A stretch of DNA of 64,000 bases from Cytophagaceae bacterium. Lineage in GTDB: Bacteria; Bacteroidota; Bacteroidia; Cytophagales; Spirosomataceae. The stretch lies in assembly GCA_947460975.1 (NCBI GenBank), contig CANHGO010000001.1, positions 248,001 through 312,000 of the forward strand. The letters are read 5' to 3'. The notes beneath the pieces were generated by a model. It was not told the origin of the DNA, ran no database searches, and saw only the letters and a list, made by a program, of their open reading frames with translations. Both the position numbers and the translations under genes were made by a program. Below, in pieces: positions 50,467 through 58,601 of this stretch; the first letter of the stretch is position 1; each line of letters starts with the position of its first letter.

Positions 50467-51308
50467 TTTTCATCAAAAGCATATACAATGAGGTTATTAA
50501 AATCGCACTTAAACCCAGAAGCTATTTGGGGATTGCGGCGATTACCGTGTTAGTGGGCGTCATTTTATTTGCGCTAAAATCAGACGGAATGTCCATCATT
50601 TCATTTGTCACTTCCTCATTCGAACAGACCTTAAGTTTTGAGGGAAATGTGTTAAATGGGAACTTAGTTGCCTTCATCATTTTACAAATGCTAATCGTCC
50701 AAATTCCATTATTAATCGCACTCGTGACGGGCGATTTAGTATCTGGAGAAGCCGCCATGGGAACCATTCGCTTGCTTTTAACTCAGCCTATTTCCAGGAC
50801 TCAACTGCTCCTTTCGAAATTTATGGCCGGTGGAATTTATACGTTAATTGTCATTGTTTGGCTGGGATTTATGTCGGTCATCATGGGGAAAGTGCTTTTT
50901 GGCACCGGAGACTTAATGGTTTTAAACAGTGACGGTTTGGTGATTTTACAGGAGGCAGATGTCAATTGGCGTTATCTCGGTGGATTTTTAGTCGCTTTTT
51001 TAGCCTTGTTTACTGTCAGTTCCTTGTCCATTTGCCTGTCATGTTTTACGGATAATTCGATAGGACCCATCGTGACGACCATGTCCATTATTTTGTTGTT
51101 TACGATCATTGGAACCCTAGATGTTCATGTATTTGATTCTGTCAGGCCATTTTTACTGACCACTCACATGGCCTCATGGCGTTCATTTTTTGAAGACCCC
51201 TTGCCGATTCAAGACATCAAAAACTCAATCTTAATTTTACTCATTCACAATATTTTGTTGATTTCTATTTCGATTTATGTATTCAATAAAAAAGATATAA
51301 CCGCATGA
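50463..51308 (+). CDS. ABC-2 type transporter permease
   Basis: 281 residues, six hydrophobic helices, of the NosY/ABC-2 type. The ALVTGDLVSGEAAMGTIRLLLTQPISRTQLLLSKFMAGGIYTL segment is the family's conserved cytoplasmic loop. Works with the ATPase encoded just upstream. The cargo is unknown. It overlaps the next gene by four bases. Confidence 0.9.
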   Translation: MIFIKSIYNEVIKIALKPRSYLGIAAITVLVGVILFALKSDGMSIISFVTSSFEQTLSFEGNVLNGNLVAFIILQMLIVQIPLLIALVTGDLVSGEAAMGTIRLLLTQPISRTQLLLSKFMAGGIYTLIVIVWLGFMSVIMGKVLFGTGDLMVLNSDGLVILQEADVNWRYLGGFLVAFLALFTVSSLSICLSCFTDNSIGPIVTTMSIILLFTIIGTLDVHVFDSVRPFLLTTHMASWRSFFEDPLPIQDIKNSILILLIHNILLISISIYVFNKKDITA

Positions 51309-51961
51309 TGCTCCGACTATTTATATTGCTTTGTGTGTCTAATATGGTTTCGGGACAAGATGCCAACAAAACCGTCGCATCTGTCATTAGCCAAATGAAC
51401 CGCGTCAAAAACTATACCGTAGACGCAAAAATCAAATCCGATATTCCTTTAATTAAAATTCTACCCGTGAAAGCTAAAATAGAATTTAAACAGCCGGATG
51501 AGATCAAAATGAAAACACAAGGGATTGCTATTTTACCTAAAAAAGGCTTCACGGACTTGGCGATTATGTTGAAAAACAAATCGAGTTACACGGCAATTTT
51601 TACGGGTTACGAGGTAGTTCAAAAAATCAAAACCGAATCCATTACCTTGTTGCCCAGCAATGACGCTGGTGAAATCGTGTTAGCTAAAATATGGGTCAAT
51701 CCTGGCGAAGCATTGATTTTGAAATCACAAATTACCACTCGAACGAATGGGACCGTGGTGGCAGATTACCTGTATGGAAAACAAAAAGAATTTGGCTTAC
51801 CGGATGAGTTAACCTTCTCCGTGGATGTAAAAAAGTTCAAAATTCCCAAAGGCGTTGTCGTAGATATCAACCGGACTAAAACGGCCGAGGAACCCAAAAA
51901 TCAGGGAAAAATGGGCACGATCCATATTCAGTTTTCCAACTACAGCATCAACTCTTTATGA
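51305..51961 (+). CDS. LolA-like periplasmic protein
   Basis: 218 residues with a signal peptide (about 1-17, ending VSG). The remainder has the LolA/LolB half-barrel pattern: VASVISQMNRVKNYTVDAKIKSDIP, then KAKIEFKQPDEIKMKT and DLAIMLKN. Members shuttle or sense lipids or lipoproteins. Coupled by a four-base overlap to the ABC permease gene, suggesting a shared export or lipid-handling task. Its 3' end overlaps the convergent isomerase gene by six bases. Confidence 0.7.
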   Translation: MMLRLFILLCVSNMVSGQDANKTVASVISQMNRVKNYTVDAKIKSDIPLIKILPVKAKIEFKQPDEIKMKTQGIAILPKKGFTDLAIMLKNKSSYTAIFTGYEVVQKIKTESITLLPSNDAGEIVLAKIWVNPGEALILKSQITTRTNGTVVADYLYGKQKEFGLPDELTFSVDVKKFKIPKGVVVDINRTKTAEEPKNQGKMGTIHIQFSNYSINSL

Positions 51962-52882
51962 GGCTATAGCCTTTCTAAGCAGTTCCACACTTTTGCGAAC
52001 ACCTGTGGACGCGGCTTCTTTCCCTTCAAATTCGATGGAAATGTAGCCTTGGTAATTTACGTTTTTTAAGATTTGAATGATGCGTTTGTAGTCAAGTTCA
52101 AGAGAATACCATTCGCCTCCTCCATAATACGTTTTTGCCTGAACAAAGCTTGTTTTCGAAGCAATTTTCTCCAATTTATCATAGGGCTCTTCCAAGAAAT
52201 TCCCGGTATCCATCAGTAGACCCAGCCATGGAGAATTAACCGTTTCGTGTATTTTCAACATTCCTTCCGGAGTGGAACCTAGACCCCAGTGATTTTCCAA
52301 GGCGAGTAAAACACCACATTCTTCGGCTTTAGCCAGGCATTGTTGGATCCCATCCACACACCATTTATATCCATCTGCTTCCGTGTAACCCGGCAAAATA
52401 GGCTCAATACCCCTGTTTTTCATCAAATCATCAAACGATTTGATCGTATTCCAGCGACCTGTATTTAAGCGCAGGCAAGGAATTCCCATTTTATAGGCTA
52501 ATTCAATGCAATGAATCGTATGATCCACATGCTTTTTCAATTCGGCCTTATCTGGAGTAACAAAACCCTGATGGATCGACAAACAAGTCAAGGCGATGCC
52601 GTTCAAAAATGCATGTTTTTTAATATTTTGCATATAGGCATTATCCTCACTTTTCATTTGTCGGTGTAAAATATCTATCCCTTCTAAACCCAAAGCAGCC
52701 GCATCGTCGATCACCTTTTCAATCGGAAATTGTTCCCCCTTAAAGTGCCAATATGAATAACTGGAAACACTTAATTTTATTTTGGGGCTTAGAGCTGGTT
52801 TAGCGATGATTGGATTCGCTCCAGAAATAGATGTCAAGCCTGAGGCCAAAAGAGAAGATTGAAGAAAGTCGCGTCTTTGCAT
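51956..52882 (-). CDS. Tat-exported sugar phosphate isomerase/epimerase-like TIM barrel
   Basis: 308 residues. The twin-arginine signal MQRRDFLQSSLLASG is at the N-terminus. The AP endonuclease family 2 / xylose isomerase-like barrel follows: GLEGIDILHRQ, LALENHWGLG, LLMDTGNF and GYISIEFEGKE carry the family's metal-binding Glu, Asp and His positions. Such exported members are abundant in Bacteroidota and are often linked to keto-sugar or inositol metabolism. A single gene. Confidence 0.88.
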   Translation of the reverse strand: MQRRDFLQSSLLASGLTSISGANPIIAKPALSPKIKLSVSSYSYWHFKGEQFPIEKVIDDAAALGLEGIDILHRQMKSEDNAYMQNIKKHAFLNGIALTCLSIHQGFVTPDKAELKKHVDHTIHCIELAYKMGIPCLRLNTGRWNTIKSFDDLMKNRGIEPILPGYTEADGYKWCVDGIQQCLAKAEECGVLLALENHWGLGSTPEGMLKIHETVNSPWLGLLMDTGNFLEEPYDKLEKIASKTSFVQAKTYYGGGEWYSLELDYKRIIQILKNVNYQGYISIEFEGKEAASTGVRKSVELLRKAIAS

Positions 52883-52929
52883 GTGAATAAGTTTTGAAAA
52901 TCTAAGTTAAATAAATAATTGGATTCTCT

Positions 52930-52937
52930 TATATTTG
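52930..52937 (+). promoter_or_regulatory. -7 box before the PhyH-like gene
   Basis: TATATTTG matches TAnnTTTG, 24 bases before the ATG at 52962. An in-frame TTG at 52935 is part of this box and so is not the start codon. Confidence 0.6.
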
Positions 52938-52961
52938 GAAATTATTCAAAATAAAATTGAT

Positions 52962-53909
52962 ATGTCTCAAATGAATTTACCATGGGTCGAATCCCCATTT
53001 TTTTCGGATATCATTAAAACTAAAAATATATCTGAAGAGGATAAAAAAATAGCTTCGGAATATTATGAAAATGGCTTCATTGTCATTAACAATATTTTTT
53101 CAAATGAGTTAATCGATAAAGTCAAATCAGAAATGAATGAAAAAGGATTTAATGAAAATTTCCCGATTCAGACTTTCCGAAATAATATTCGAATCCAAGA
53201 TTTATGGCAATATTCAGATGCTGTTAAAGAATTAGCTTGTCACCCTAAAATCATGGACACGCTAAAAATGTTATACGAAAGAGAGCCTGTTCCCTTTCAA
53301 ACGCTAAATTTTAAAGTTGGGACCCAACAAAAAGCACATTCCGACACCTTACATTTCAGTTCCTTACCCGCAAGATATATGTGTGGTGTATGGGTCGCGC
53401 TAGAAGATATTACGGAGGACAATGGGCCTTTGTTTTATTATCCTGGTTCACACCGAAATCCAGAATACAATTTTTCTGATTTTAAAAATACAACCGAGGA
53501 TACCTCCTATGAAAACTACCCAGAGTATGAGACTTTTATGGAAGATTTAATGGAAAAGAGCTCCTACAAAAAGAAAAAGTTTTTGGCTAAAAAAGGAGAT
53601 GTACTGATTTGGTCTTCAAATATTATTCATGGAGGAAGTCCGGTAGAAGACCCTCAAAGCACCAGGTATTCACAGGTGACTCATTATTATTTCGAGAACT
53701 GCATTTATTACACACCGATGTTATCCAATATGGTGACCAAAGAATTGTTTATTAGACGAAATTTAGTTGACATTAAAACAGGTAAAATAGTCGAACAAAA
53801 CTTTAATGGAAATGTTGCGCAGTTAGTTCGAACAAGAGGAAGTTTATACGCGATCAACAATCACATTAAACTACCCAAAATTCTAAGGTTCTTAGCAAGT
53901 AAACTTTAA
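52962..53909 (+). CDS. Phytanoyl-CoA dioxygenase (PhyH) family protein
   Basis: 315 residues. Fe(II)/2-oxoglutarate oxygenase barrel: the His-x-Asp ligands are in KAHSDTLHF, the distal His in SNIIHGGSP, and the 2-oxoglutarate-binding Arg probably in STRYSQVTHYY. GVWVALEDITEDNGPLFYYPGSH is the family signature. Bacterial members hydroxylate diverse small molecules. The start at 52962 is preferred because the upstream TTG lies within the promoter. The stop shares one base with the next gene's ATG. Confidence 0.87.
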   Translation: MSQMNLPWVESPFFSDIIKTKNISEEDKKIASEYYENGFIVINNIFSNELIDKVKSEMNEKGFNENFPIQTFRNNIRIQDLWQYSDAVKELACHPKIMDTLKMLYEREPVPFQTLNFKVGTQQKAHSDTLHFSSLPARYMCGVWVALEDITEDNGPLFYYPGSHRNPEYNFSDFKNTTEDTSYENYPEYETFMEDLMEKSSYKKKKFLAKKGDVLIWSSNIIHGGSPVEDPQSTRYSQVTHYYFENCIYYTPMLSNMVTKELFIRRNLVDIKTGKIVEQNFNGNVAQLVRTRGSLYAINNHIKLPKILRFLASKL

Positions 53910-54334
53910 TGAAAAAAATAGCCCTATTCGTTCTCTTATCAACCCAATTTTCTTTTGCCCAAACATCAGAAAAAGCTGAAGTCCAACAAGTAATCACGCG
54001 CTTTTTTGACGCATTAAGTGTGACCAATATTCCCCAAATGAAAGCAGAGGTTTCTGATGATTTTATGCTCCTAGAAAATGGAGAAATATGGACGATTGAC
54101 ACACTTGCCAACAAAATATCTCGACCCAAACCTGAAGGGTATTTAAGGCAAAATTCATTTGATTTTCTCTCGACTAAAATAGACAAGAATCGCGCGTATG
54201 TTTATTACAAAAACAAAGCAGAGATAAGCTCAAAAACTAGAAACGCCACCATAAAATGGCTTGAATCAGCTATTTTGCGAAAAGAAAAAGGTCGCTGGCG
54301 AATGGAATTCATGCACTCAACTCCTATGAAATAA
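53909..54334 (+). CDS. Secreted NTF2-like (SnoaL/DUF4440-type) protein
   Basis: 141 residues with a signal peptide (MKKIALFVLLSTQFSFAQ). The rest is a cone-shaped NTF2-like fold: VQQVITRFFDALSVTNIPQMKAEVSDDFMLLENGEIW, then a beta sheet ending KGRWRMEFMHSTPM. No specific function can be read. One-base overlap with the oxygenase gene and two bases before the sulfatase gene make a three-gene operon. Confidence 0.78.
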   Translation: MKKIALFVLLSTQFSFAQTSEKAEVQQVITRFFDALSVTNIPQMKAEVSDDFMLLENGEIWTIDTLANKISRPKPEGYLRQNSFDFLSTKIDKNRAYVYYKNKAEISSKTRNATIKWLESAILRKEKGRWRMEFMHSTPMK

Positions 54335-54336
54335 GG

Positions 54337-55842
54337 ATGAAAAAAATACTATTGATCGGCTTATTTTTATCCAGTTTTCCACTGTTCGCCCAAAAAACAA
54401 AACCAAAAAATTTTCTCATCTTTTTAGTCGATGATCTAGGTTGGCAAGATTTATCTCTCCCATTTGCCGACAACAAAACACCGTGGAATTCCCTATATCG
54501 AACGCCAAATTTGGAAAAATTAGCCACCCGAGGAGTGAAGTTTACGCATGCGTATGCCAATCAAAACTGTACTCCTACCCGCGTTTCCTTACTTACGGGA
54601 ATGAATGCCCTTTCGCATAAAGTAACTTCCTGGACTTTCCAAAAAGACAAAAACCCAGATGAAGGTGGTGATCCCAAATTTCAAGTACCCGCTTGGAATA
54701 TGAATGGATTAAGTCCACATGAGAATAAAAATAGCATTCATGCCACGAGCATAGCTACCCTACTGGCAGAAAATGGATACGCAACCATTCATGCAGGAAA
54801 AGCACATTTTGGCGCCTATGGAAGTCCCGGTGAGAATCCGAAATTGCACGGGTTTCAAATTAATATTGGGGGTTCAGCAGCAGGCCAACCCGCTAGTTAT
54901 TCAGGGCTACAAAATTTTGGAAATAATACCACTGGGGGTCCAAGCGATATTCGAGCTGTGCCTAATTTAAATCGCTTTTGGGGAAAAGATATTCATCTGA
55001 CTGAGGCTTTAACACAAGAAACAATGCGCGTGATGGATTCGGTTTTAACCCAACCAAAACCCTTCTTTTTATTATTTTCAAACTATGCGGTTCACACACC
55101 TATCCAACCTGATAAGCGATTTGTCCAGCATTATTATGACCTCGGAATCGATAGTACTGAAGCCAAATACGCCTCCATGGTGGAAGGAATGGACAAAAGT
55201 TTAGGTGACTGGATCTATTATTTAGATGAAAAGAAACTAACAGAAAATACCGTGATCATCTTCCTTTCTGATAATGGAGGATTAACCGATGTGGGCAGGG
55301 GAAAGAAAGGAAGAAATACCTATAACACCCCATTGAGAAGTGGAAAAACCTCAGGCTACGAAGGGGGATTGCGCATTCCTTTTGTGGTATCAGGCCTGGG
55401 AAAAAAAGGAAGCGTCAATCATGAGAATGTTATAGTAGATGATGTTTTTCCAAGTATACTCCAGTTAACCAACATTAAGCCTACAGGTAAAATCCAGCAT
55501 GTCGACGGAAATTCACTGCTCCCCATCATTCAAGGAAAAGGCTCCAATAAGATCCGATATTTTACTTGGCATTATCCTCACATGCGAACCAACGGATCAC
55601 CAGATATCCAACCTTTCAGCGCTATTAGACAAGGAGACTGGAAACTTATATTTTTCCATAAAGACCAACATTTTGAATTGTATAATACCCGCACCGACCT
55701 ATCTGAGAAAAATAATTTATTTACCTCTCTTCCAGAAAAAGGCCAATTTTTAGCCAAAAAATTAGGGGAAAAACTGAGAAATACGGATTCAAAAATGCTG
55801 ATCGACAAGGAAAAACAAAAGGAAATTATTTATCCATTTTAA
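54337..55842 (+). CDS. Secreted type I sulfatase
   Basis: 501 residues with a signal peptide (1-18). Metal ligands in FLVDDLGWQD (Asp32, Asp33) and the modification site NQNCTPTR, where Cys78 would become formylglycine (CxPxR). FLSDNGGLTDVGRGKKGRNTYNTPLRSGK carries the second Asp-Asn metal pair and the active-site Lys, and RIPFVVSGLG is typical. It removes sulfate esters from polysaccharides or small molecules. The maturase gene is not in this window. Confidence 0.93.
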   Translation: MKKILLIGLFLSSFPLFAQKTKPKNFLIFLVDDLGWQDLSLPFADNKTPWNSLYRTPNLEKLATRGVKFTHAYANQNCTPTRVSLLTGMNALSHKVTSWTFQKDKNPDEGGDPKFQVPAWNMNGLSPHENKNSIHATSIATLLAENGYATIHAGKAHFGAYGSPGENPKLHGFQINIGGSAAGQPASYSGLQNFGNNTTGGPSDIRAVPNLNRFWGKDIHLTEALTQETMRVMDSVLTQPKPFFLLFSNYAVHTPIQPDKRFVQHYYDLGIDSTEAKYASMVEGMDKSLGDWIYYLDEKKLTENTVIIFLSDNGGLTDVGRGKKGRNTYNTPLRSGKTSGYEGGLRIPFVVSGLGKKGSVNHENVIVDDVFPSILQLTNIKPTGKIQHVDGNSLLPIIQGKGSNKIRYFTWHYPHMRTNGSPDIQPFSAIRQGDWKLIFFHKDQHFELYNTRTDLSEKNNLFTSLPEKGQFLAKKLGEKLRNTDSKMLIDKEKQKEIIYPF

Positions 55843-55875
55843 TTTCAATTGATCAAAAAACGGCAATATTTTACG

Positions 55876-55883
55876 TATTTTTG
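55876..55883 (+). promoter_or_regulatory. -7 box of the VOC/DUF4954 operon
   Basis: TATTTTTG matches TAnnTTTG; a TTG lies at 55849-55851, 24 bases upstream, rather far. It falls inside a CGGCAA/TTGCCG inverted repeat (55861-55886) that may also help terminate the sulfatase transcript. Confidence 0.5.
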
Positions 55884-55892
55884 CCGAAACAA

Positions 55893-55955
55893 TCTGCCAA
55901 AAACTCCTTTAAAAACTTATCGTGATATAAGCACGAGCCTTTAGATTTTGGCAGA
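55893..55955 (+). ncRNA. Structured 5' leader of the VOC/DUF4954 operon (candidate)
   Basis: Perfect 10-base arms TCTGCCAAAA (55893-55902) and TTTTGGCAGA (55946-55955) enclose a 43-base insert. Inside, CTTAT (55916-55920) and ATAAG (55927-55931) form a second stem. Its loop bases CGTG (55921-55924) could pair with CACG just beyond (55932-55935), a possible pseudoknot. The predicted transcript begins only a few bases before the outer arm, and the first gene starts 15 bases after it. It may be a cis-regulatory RNA. No known class is recognised. Confidence 0.4.
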
Positions 55956-55970
55956 CAACGATCAATCTTC

Positions 55971-56366
55971 ATGATAAATTTAGGAATCAGCTCCGTGCAC
56001 CACATTGCCATCATTTGCAGTGACTATACTATTTCAAAAACATTCTATACCGAAAAATTAGGCCTTAGCATAGTTCGAGAAGTGTACCGGGAAGCCAGAG
56101 ATTCCTATAAATTAGATTTGGCGCTCGGCGAACAATACATCATCGAACTGTTTTCATTTCCAAATCCACCCACTAGACCTTCCCGGCCTGAAGCTTGTGG
56201 ATTAAGGCATTTGGCATTCCAAGTAAAAAATATCGAAGAAACGGTGCGCCAATTGACCGCCGTAAATATCGATTCAGAACCCATTCGTATCGATGAATTC
56301 ACGGGTAAAAAATTTACTTTCATCGCTGATCCTGATGATTTACCCATTGAATTTTATGAAATATGA
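55971..56366 (+). CDS. VOC family glyoxalase-like protein (YaeR/SMU1112c type)
   Basis: 131 residues, single vicinal-oxygen-chelate module. Metal ligands are suggested by VHHIAIICSDY (His), YIIELFSFPNPP (Glu), LRHLAFQV (His) and PIEFYEI (Glu). PPTRPSRPEACGLRHLAF is the signature of the YaeR branch, whose substrate is unknown. It overlaps the DUF4954 gene by four bases. Confidence 0.9.
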   Translation: MINLGISSVHHIAIICSDYTISKTFYTEKLGLSIVREVYREARDSYKLDLALGEQYIIELFSFPNPPTRPSRPEACGLRHLAFQVKNIEETVRQLTAVNIDSEPIRIDEFTGKKFTFIADPDDLPIEFYEI

Positions 56367-58552
56367 ATCGAATAGATAAAAAGCCATTAACCGATCTAGG
56401 ATATAATTTTGTCCCTGCCGAGTTTTTAAAAAATGGGCAATCCGAGTTTAATCATCGGTTAAAAAATATCAATACCCTAGAATTTCGCGCCTTAACAGAA
56501 AGAGAAATCGGAATATTAGAAGCTAATTTAAATCAAGCCGAAAGCTGGAAAGATATCCATGTTAAAGAAGGATTTAATCCATATTTGGTTAAAAATTGTC
56601 GGTTTTTTGGCATTAATCGAATCGGTATTTTAGAAAGTTGTTACCTCGAATTCAAAAACCTTCGAATGCCCGTAGGTCTGTACAATAGCACCTTGATTTC
56701 GTGTGATTTTGGAGACAATATAGCCATAGACCGAGTGAACCTACTTTCACATTATCAAGTGGGTAACGAAGTCATGATTCTTCAAGTCAATGAATTAGCG
56801 ACTACGTCAACCGCCAAATTTGGGAATGGAATTGTAAAAGATGGTGAAGATGAACGCATTCGAATATGGCTGGAATTAGGCAATGAAAATGGAGGCAGAA
56901 AAGTGGTTCCGTTTGTTGGCATGCGTCCAGCTGACGCCTATTTATGGATGCAAGATCGAGAAGATTCCGAATTGCAGCAGAAGTATTTTGAGATGACAAA
57001 AGCTGAATTTTCTAGCGAGCGTGGTTTCTATGGACAAATTGGCGACCGCACGGTGATAAAAAATACGGGCATCATTAAAGACGTCAACATGGGTTCCGAC
57101 ACCTACATCAAAGGGGCCAATAAATTAAAGAACCTAACTATTTTATCTTTCCCGCACGCCTCCACACAAATTGGCGAAGGCTGTGAAATTGTCAATGGAA
57201 TCATTCATGAAGGTTGCCGCATTTTTTATGGCGTCAAAGCCGTGCGATTTATATTAGAAGCGCATTCACAGTTGAAATATGGCGCCCGACTAATCAATTC
57301 ATTCTTAGGGAGCAACTCAACTATTTCATGTTGCGAAGTATTAAACTCCCTAATTTTTCCAGCGCACGAACAGCATCACAACAATTCATTTTTATGTGCA
57401 TCTGTAGTCAAAGGCCAAAGCAATATGGCAGCTGGCGCCACGTTGGGATCCAACCATAATTCGAGAGGAGCCGATGGTGAATTGCAAGCGGGCCGAGGAT
57501 TTTGGCCAGGCTTGGCCGTTGCGCTAAAGCATAACTCCAAATTCGCATCTTTCAACTTAATTTCAAAGGGAAATTACCCGGCTGAAATCCACAATCCCAT
57601 GCCCTTTTCTTTGTTGGGCAACGATGAAGCCACCGGAGGATTATTAATTATTGCCGGATATTGGTTTCAATACAATATGTATGCCCTGGCTAGAAATGCT
57701 TGGAAATTCGACAAAAGGGATGTGCGCACCGACAAAAATATGTTGCTAGAATATGATTTCTTAGCGCCAGATACGGTTTCTGAAATTTTAGAAGGAATTA
57801 AACTGATGGAGTTTTGGGTGGGAAATACATTGGAGCCTAATTTCTCCAAAGAAAAATCCATGGCCTTAGGAAAATCGTGGCTATTAAATCCTGAAAACGC
57901 TAGTAATCCCTTGCCTATTTACGTGGAGAATATTGAAAATTCCAAACGCAAAACAAGGGTTGCCAAATGCCACCAAGCCTATCAAATTTTCAATGATTTA
58001 TTATGCTACCATGCGGCCAAAGAATGGCTCGCAACCATGGAAAGAAATCCAGATAAAGCACCGCTAGACCTTTTAAATATAACCCTTAGAAATGCCACTG
58101 CGATACAAAAATGGGATAATATCGGGGGGCAAATTATCCCGGCTGGCGTTGTATCCGATTTGAAAAACAACATTAAATCAGGGCAAATAAATCGCTGGTC
58201 ACAGGTACATGACGTGTATGAAAAACAAGCATCACTTTACTATGATCAAAAATTTGAAAATGCTCTCAATGGATTCATGCAAGTGATCAATGAGCCCATA
58301 AACAACCCAGAATTTATGGAAAAGTGGCTTGGGAAAGCAGTGGAAATATCAAATTTTTTAACCGCTGGAATAGAAAATTCTAGGGCAAAAGATTTTAAAG
58401 ACCCCTTCCGACTAGCCATGTTTGGCAGTGAAAAAGAAATGGAAAAGGTGATTGGATCCATTCATGAAAATGAATTTATCTCGGATGCAAAAGAAAAATC
58501 CAAAACCTTCCATACGAAAATAAAGGAATTAATATCGAGCATAAAAAAATAG
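56363..58552 (+). CDS. DUF4954 family protein with left-handed beta-helix
   Basis: 729 residues. The central part has hexapeptide-like repeats expected of a left-handed parallel beta-helix (IGEGCEIVNGIIHEGCRIFYGVKAVRFIL, then GARLINSFLGSNSTISCCEVLNS), as in acyl- and nucleotidyl-transferases. The N-terminus (PLTDLGYNFVPAEFL, INTLEFRALTEREIGILE) and the alpha-helical C-terminal third match the DUF4954 family of Bacteroidota. Biochemical role unknown; a sugar-nucleotide-type acyltransferase is a guess from the fold. The stop codon is embedded in the terminator stem. Confidence 0.85.
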   Translation: MNRIDKKPLTDLGYNFVPAEFLKNGQSEFNHRLKNINTLEFRALTEREIGILEANLNQAESWKDIHVKEGFNPYLVKNCRFFGINRIGILESCYLEFKNLRMPVGLYNSTLISCDFGDNIAIDRVNLLSHYQVGNEVMILQVNELATTSTAKFGNGIVKDGEDERIRIWLELGNENGGRKVVPFVGMRPADAYLWMQDREDSELQQKYFEMTKAEFSSERGFYGQIGDRTVIKNTGIIKDVNMGSDTYIKGANKLKNLTILSFPHASTQIGEGCEIVNGIIHEGCRIFYGVKAVRFILEAHSQLKYGARLINSFLGSNSTISCCEVLNSLIFPAHEQHHNNSFLCASVVKGQSNMAAGATLGSNHNSRGADGELQAGRGFWPGLAVALKHNSKFASFNLISKGNYPAEIHNPMPFSLLGNDEATGGLLIIAGYWFQYNMYALARNAWKFDKRDVRTDKNMLLEYDFLAPDTVSEILEGIKLMEFWVGNTLEPNFSKEKSMALGKSWLLNPENASNPLPIYVENIENSKRKTRVAKCHQAYQIFNDLLCYHAAKEWLATMERNPDKAPLDLLNITLRNATAIQKWDNIGGQIIPAGVVSDLKNNIKSGQINRWSQVHDVYEKQASLYYDQKFENALNGFMQVINEPINNPEFMEKWLGKAVEISNFLTAGIENSRAKDFKDPFRLAMFGSEKEMEKVIGSIHENEFISDAKEKSKTFHTKIKELISSIKK

Positions 58553-58580
58553 CGTTTGACCAATTTCTCATCAAACGCTA
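58550..58580. terminator. Bidirectional terminator between DUF4954 and M28 genes
   Basis: TAGCGTTTGA (58550-58559) pairs with TCAAACGCTA (58571-58580) across an 11-base loop. On the minus strand it runs into seven T residues, so it chiefly ends the M28 transcript. The plus-strand stop codon of DUF4954 forms the first bases of the stem. Confidence 0.88.
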
Positions 58581-58601
58581 TCCATTTAAAAGCGAAAATA
58601 T

